From Kitasatospora phosalacinea (GTDB taxonomy: Bacteria; Actinomycetota; Actinomycetes; Streptomycetales; Streptomycetaceae), in contig NZ_JNYE01000107.1 of NCBI RefSeq assembly GCF_000717185.1, forward strand, positions 1-26,337: a stretch of 26,337 nt of DNA, in the 5' to 3' direction. A program made the translations under genes and the position numbers. This document shows, piece after piece, positions 23,678 to 26,337 of this stretch (its first letter is position 1; each line of letters opens with the position of its first letter). The notes under the pieces are model-generated. The model saw only the letters and a list, made by a program, of their open reading frames with translations. It did no database searches and was not told the origin of the DNA.

Positions 23678-26187
23678 TGCGCGTCCCGCTTTCCTGGCTG
23701 CGCGAGTACGTCGACCTGCCGGCGGGCGAGACCGGCCGCGACGTCGCGGCCCGGCTGGTCCGCGCGGGTCTCGAGGTGGAGACCGTCGAGCAGCTCGGCA
23801 CCGACATCAAGGGCCCGCTGGTCGTCGGCGAGGTGCTCTCGATCGAGGAGCTGACCGGCTTCAAGAAGCCGATCCGGCACTGCTTCCTGAACGTCGGCAG
23901 CGCCAACGGCACCGGCGAGCCGCAGGAGATCGTCTGCGGCGCCACCAACTTCCAGGTCGGCGACAAGGTCGTGGTGATCCTGCCCGGCGGCGTGCTGCCC
24001 GGCCCGTTCCCGATCTCCGCCCGGCAGACCTACGGCCACACCTCCGCGGGCATGATCTGCTCGGCCCGCGAGCTCGGCATGGGCGACGACCACAGCGGCA
24101 TCATCGTGCTGCCGCCCGAGTACGAGCCCGGCACCGACGCCCTCGAACTGCTGCAGCTGGTCGACGAGGTGCTCGACATCGCGGTCACCCCGGACCGCGG
24201 CTACTGCCTGTCGATGCGCGGCGTGGCCCGCGAGGCCGCCGCCGCGTACGGCCTGCCGCTGGCCGACCCGGCGCTGCTGGACGTGCCGCCGGCCAACTCG
24301 TACGGCTACCCGGTGAAGGTCGCCGACCCGGTGGGCTGCGACCGCTTCGTGGCGCGCACCGTCACCGGCGTCGACCCGGGCGCGAAGTCGCCGATCTGGC
24401 TGCAGCGCCGCCTGCAGAAGGCCGGGATCCGCCCGATCTCGCTGGCCGTCGACATCACCAACTACGTGATGCTGGAGGTCGGCCAGCCGCTGCACGCCTA
24501 CGACCGCAGCCGGGTGGACGGGCCGATCCAGGTCCGCCGGGCGGTGGCGGGCGAGGAGCTCACCACGCTGGACGGCGTCAAGCGCAAGCTGTCCGCCGAG
24601 GACCTGCTGATCTGCGACAACTCCGGCCCCATCGGCCTGGCCGGCGTCATGGGCGGCGCCACCACCGAGATCCTCGACCCGGTCGTCGACGCGGAGACCG
24701 GCCTGGTCACCGGCAGCACCGACATCATCGTCGAGGCCGCGCACTTCGAGCCGGTCGCGATCGCCCGCGCCGCCAAGCGCCACAAGCTGCCCTCCGAGGC
24801 GTCCAAGCGCTTCGAGCGCGGCGTCGACCCGGAGGCCGCCCGGGCCGCCGCGCAGCGCGCCGTCGACCTGCTGGTGCTGATCGCCGGCGGCACCGCCGAG
24901 GCCGGGGTCACCGACATCGCGGCCCCGCACCCGGTGCGCACCATCCCGATCGACGCGGACCTGCCCGACCGGGTCGCCGGTGCCGAGTACGGCCGCGAGA
25001 CCGTCACCCGCCGCCTGCAGGAGGTCGGCTGCTCGGTCGCCGGCACCGACGTCCTGGAGGTCACCCCGCCGTCCTGGCGGCCCGACCTGACCGACCCGTA
25101 CGACCTCGCCGAGGAGGTCATCCGGCTGGAGGGCTACGACAACGTCCCGGCCCGGATGCCGGTCACCCCGCCCGGGCGCGGCCTGTCCGAGGCGCAGCGC
25201 TTCCACCGGCGGGTCGGCGTGGCGCTGGCCGGCGCGGGCTACGTGGAGATCAACGCGTACCCGTTCGTCGGCGAGGCCTCCTTCGACGGCCTCGGGCTGG
25301 ACGCGGACGACGCGCGCCGCCGCACCGTCAAGCTGGTCAACCCGCTGAACGACGCCGAGCCGGCGCTGCGCACCACCCTGCTGCCGGGCCTGCTGGGCGC
25401 GCTGCGGCGCAACGTGGGGCGCGGCAACACCGACCTGGCGCTGTTCGAGACCGGCACGGTGTTCCTGCCCAAGGCCGAGCCGAAGGTCGCGCCGCGGCTG
25501 CCGGTCGACCGCCGCCCGACCGAGGAGCAGCTCGCCGAGCTGGACGCCGCCCTGCCCGACCAGCCGCGCCGGGTCGCCGTCGCGCTGACCGGCGAGCGGC
25601 TGCCGTCCGGCTGGTGGGGCAAGGGCGCGCCGTCCGGCTGGGCGGACGCCGTCGAGGCGGCCCGGGTGGTCGCCGCCGCCGCGGGCGTGGAGCTGACGGT
25701 CCGCCAGGCGCAGTACGCGCCGTGGCACCCGGGGCGCTGCGCCGAGCTGCTGGTCGGCGAGGAGGTCGTCGGCCACGCCGGCGAGCTGCACCCGCGCGTG
25801 GTCAAGGCGCTGCACCTGCCGGAGCGCACCAGCGCGATGGAGCTCGACCTGGACCTGCTGTTCGAGGACGGCCGCCGGGTCTCCGGCCCGCCGGTCTCCG
25901 CCTACCCGGTGGCGACCCAGGACGTGGCGCTGATCGTGGACGCGGCCGTGCACGCCGCGGACGTGGAGGCGGCGCTGCGCGAGGGCGCGGGCGAACTGCT
26001 GGAGTCGCTGCGGCTGTTCGACGTGTTCACCGGCGAGCAGGCGGGCGCGGGCAAGAAGTCGCTGGCGTACACGCTGCGCTTCCGGGCCACCGACCGGACG
26101 CTGACGGCCGACGAGGCGTCGGCGGCGCGTGCGTCGGCGGTCGCGGTGGCCGGTGAGCGCACCGGCGCGGTGCTGCGCGGGGCCTGA
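23677..26187 (+). CDS. pheT: Phenylalanyl-tRNA synthetase beta subunit
   Basis: An 836-residue subunit of the same synthetase. Domains in order: N-terminal [15 protein letters not shown] and an EMAP-like tRNA-binding fold (about 40-155; [23 protein letters not shown]), the B3/B4 editing domain (about 210-400; [29 protein letters not shown]) that hydrolyses mischarged Tyr-tRNA-Phe, the B5 domain (about 410-485; [20 protein letters not shown]), a catalytic-like core ([21 protein letters not shown]), and the C-terminal FDX-ACB domain (about 743-836; [15 protein letters not shown]) that grips the anticodon. Complete and of usual length. Its start codon overlaps the pheS stop. Confidence 0.97.
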   Translation: MRVPLSWLREYVDLPAGETGRDVAARLVRAGLEVETVEQLGTDIKGPLVVGEVLSIEELTGFKKPIRHCFLNVGSANGTGEPQEIVCGATNFQVGDKVVVILPGGVLPGPFPISARQTYGHTSAGMICSARELGMGDDHSGIIVLPPEYEPGTDALELLQLVDEVLDIAVTPDRGYCLSMRGVAREAAAAYGLPLADPALLDVPPANSYGYPVKVADPVGCDRFVARTVTGVDPGAKSPIWLQRRLQKAGIRPISLAVDITNYVMLEVGQPLHAYDRSRVDGPIQVRRAVAGEELTTLDGVKRKLSAEDLLICDNSGPIGLAGVMGGATTEILDPVVDAETGLVTGSTDIIVEAAHFEPVAIARAAKRHKLPSEASKRFERGVDPEAARAAAQRAVDLLVLIAGGTAEAGVTDIAAPHPVRTIPIDADLPDRVAGAEYGRETVTRRLQEVGCSVAGTDVLEVTPPSWRPDLTDPYDLAEEVIRLEGYDNVPARMPVTPPGRGLSEAQRFHRRVGVALAGAGYVEINAYPFVGEASFDGLGLDADDARRRTVKLVNPLNDAEPALRTTLLPGLLGALRRNVGRGNTDLALFETGTVFLPKAEPKVAPRLPVDRRPTEEQLAELDAALPDQPRRVAVALTGERLPSGWWGKGAPSGWADAVEAARVVAAAAGVELTVRQAQYAPWHPGRCAELLVGEEVVGHAGELHPRVVKALHLPERTSAMELDLDLLFEDGRRVSGPPVSAYPVATQDVALIVDAAVHAADVEAALREGAGELLESLRLFDVFTGEQAGAGKKSLAYTLRFRATDRTLTADEASAARASAVAVAGERTGAVLRGA

Positions 26188-26196
26188 CGGCCCGCA

Positions 26197-26254
26197 GCGC
26201 GCCACGGAGCCCCGTCGCGCCCCCGGGTGGGGGAGCGGCGGGGCTCCGGCGCGC
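26197..26254 (+). terminator. Terminator of pheST
   Basis: A large stem-loop starts nine bases after the pheT stop. The outer arms GCGCGC (26197-26202 with 26249-26254) continue, after a CA bulge, into a 14-bp stem with one G-T pair (26205-26218 with 26235-26248); the tip holds CCCCC/GGGGG around GGGT. No T tract is present, as in most terminators here. Confidence 0.82.
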
Positions 26255-26306
26255 TCGGGGGCAGGCGGGGGGACTCCAGGGTCCCGTTGGTCCGGCTGGC
26301 GGCGCC

Positions 26307-26326
26307 GGGGCGGGGCGGGGCGGGGG
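26307..26326 (+). other. G-quadruplex motif with one-base loops
   Basis: Four runs of at least four G (26307-26310, 26312-26315, 26317-26320, 26322-26326) are separated by single C residues. This is a textbook motif for a very stable parallel quadruplex. It lies beyond the pheT terminator, on the plus strand, near the window edge. The rest of 26255-26337 shows nothing else I can name. Confidence 0.6.
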
Positions 26327-26337
26327 CGGTGCGGGGG

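Overview
The window is a very GC-rich (roughly 70 % or more) stretch of core chromosome from a filamentous actinomycete, most likely Streptomycetaceae (Streptomyces or Kitasatospora). This rests on the 5S rRNA 3' end at the left edge, the strong third-position GC bias, frequent GTG starts, long open antisense frames, and gene order. No phage, insertion sequence, CRISPR or biosynthetic cluster was seen.

Layout. 1-100: 3' end of 5S rRNA and the rrn terminator. 156-11456 (+): cardiolipin-synthase-type CDP-alcohol phosphotransferase, mannose-1-phosphate guanylyltransferase-like protein, the DUF881 / small basic protein / DUF881 membrane trio, a GarA/OdhI-type FHA protein, a MerR regulator (FtsR-like), a DUF151 nuclease-like protein, a second MerR regulator, a SanA-like membrane protein and DNA polymerase IV. 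Much of this order matches the Mycobacterium tuberculosis Rv1822-Rv1832 cluster, which ends in gcvB (= gcvP). 11677-14455 (-): an MFS exporter and a PRC-barrel/DUF2382 protein. 14651-17842 (+): a tandem glycine riboswitch and gcvP. 17955-18329 (-): a DUF1844 protein. 18425-20381 (+): the infC-rpmI-rplT translation operon behind a long leader with a U-tract terminator. 20425-26187 (+): SpoU/TrmH RNA methyltransferase, orphan histidine kinase, pheS and pheT, closed by a large terminator hairpin.

How the genes fit together. The left half links envelope and lipid building (CDP-alcohol transferase, GDP-mannose type synthesis, DUF881/Sbp) with division regulators (two MerR proteins) and with control of 2-oxoglutarate/glutamate metabolism (GarA). 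Glycine cleavage (gcvP) is switched by glycine itself. The right half is translation: IF3, L35, L20, an RNA methyltransferase and phenylalanyl-tRNA synthetase.

Most worth a second look: (1) infC appears to start at a non-canonical AUC codon and sits behind a leader in which an upstream segment can pair perfectly with the 5' side of a U-tract terminator, a plausible attenuator; (2) the GarA-type gene has a near-ideal internal ribosome site that could yield a short form resembling mycobacterial GarA; (3) the guanylyltransferase carries a phosphomannomutase-like domain lacking the catalytic motifs; (4) an array of four GCTTCA/TGAAGC half-sites overlaps the promoter of the MFS exporter; (5) G-quadruplex motifs lie on the template strand of the PRC/DUF2382 gene and its terminator; (6) a 29-bp REP-like element occurs twice, one copy at the gcvP/DUF1844 junction, where two blocks that I recall as far apart in S. 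coelicolor meet.
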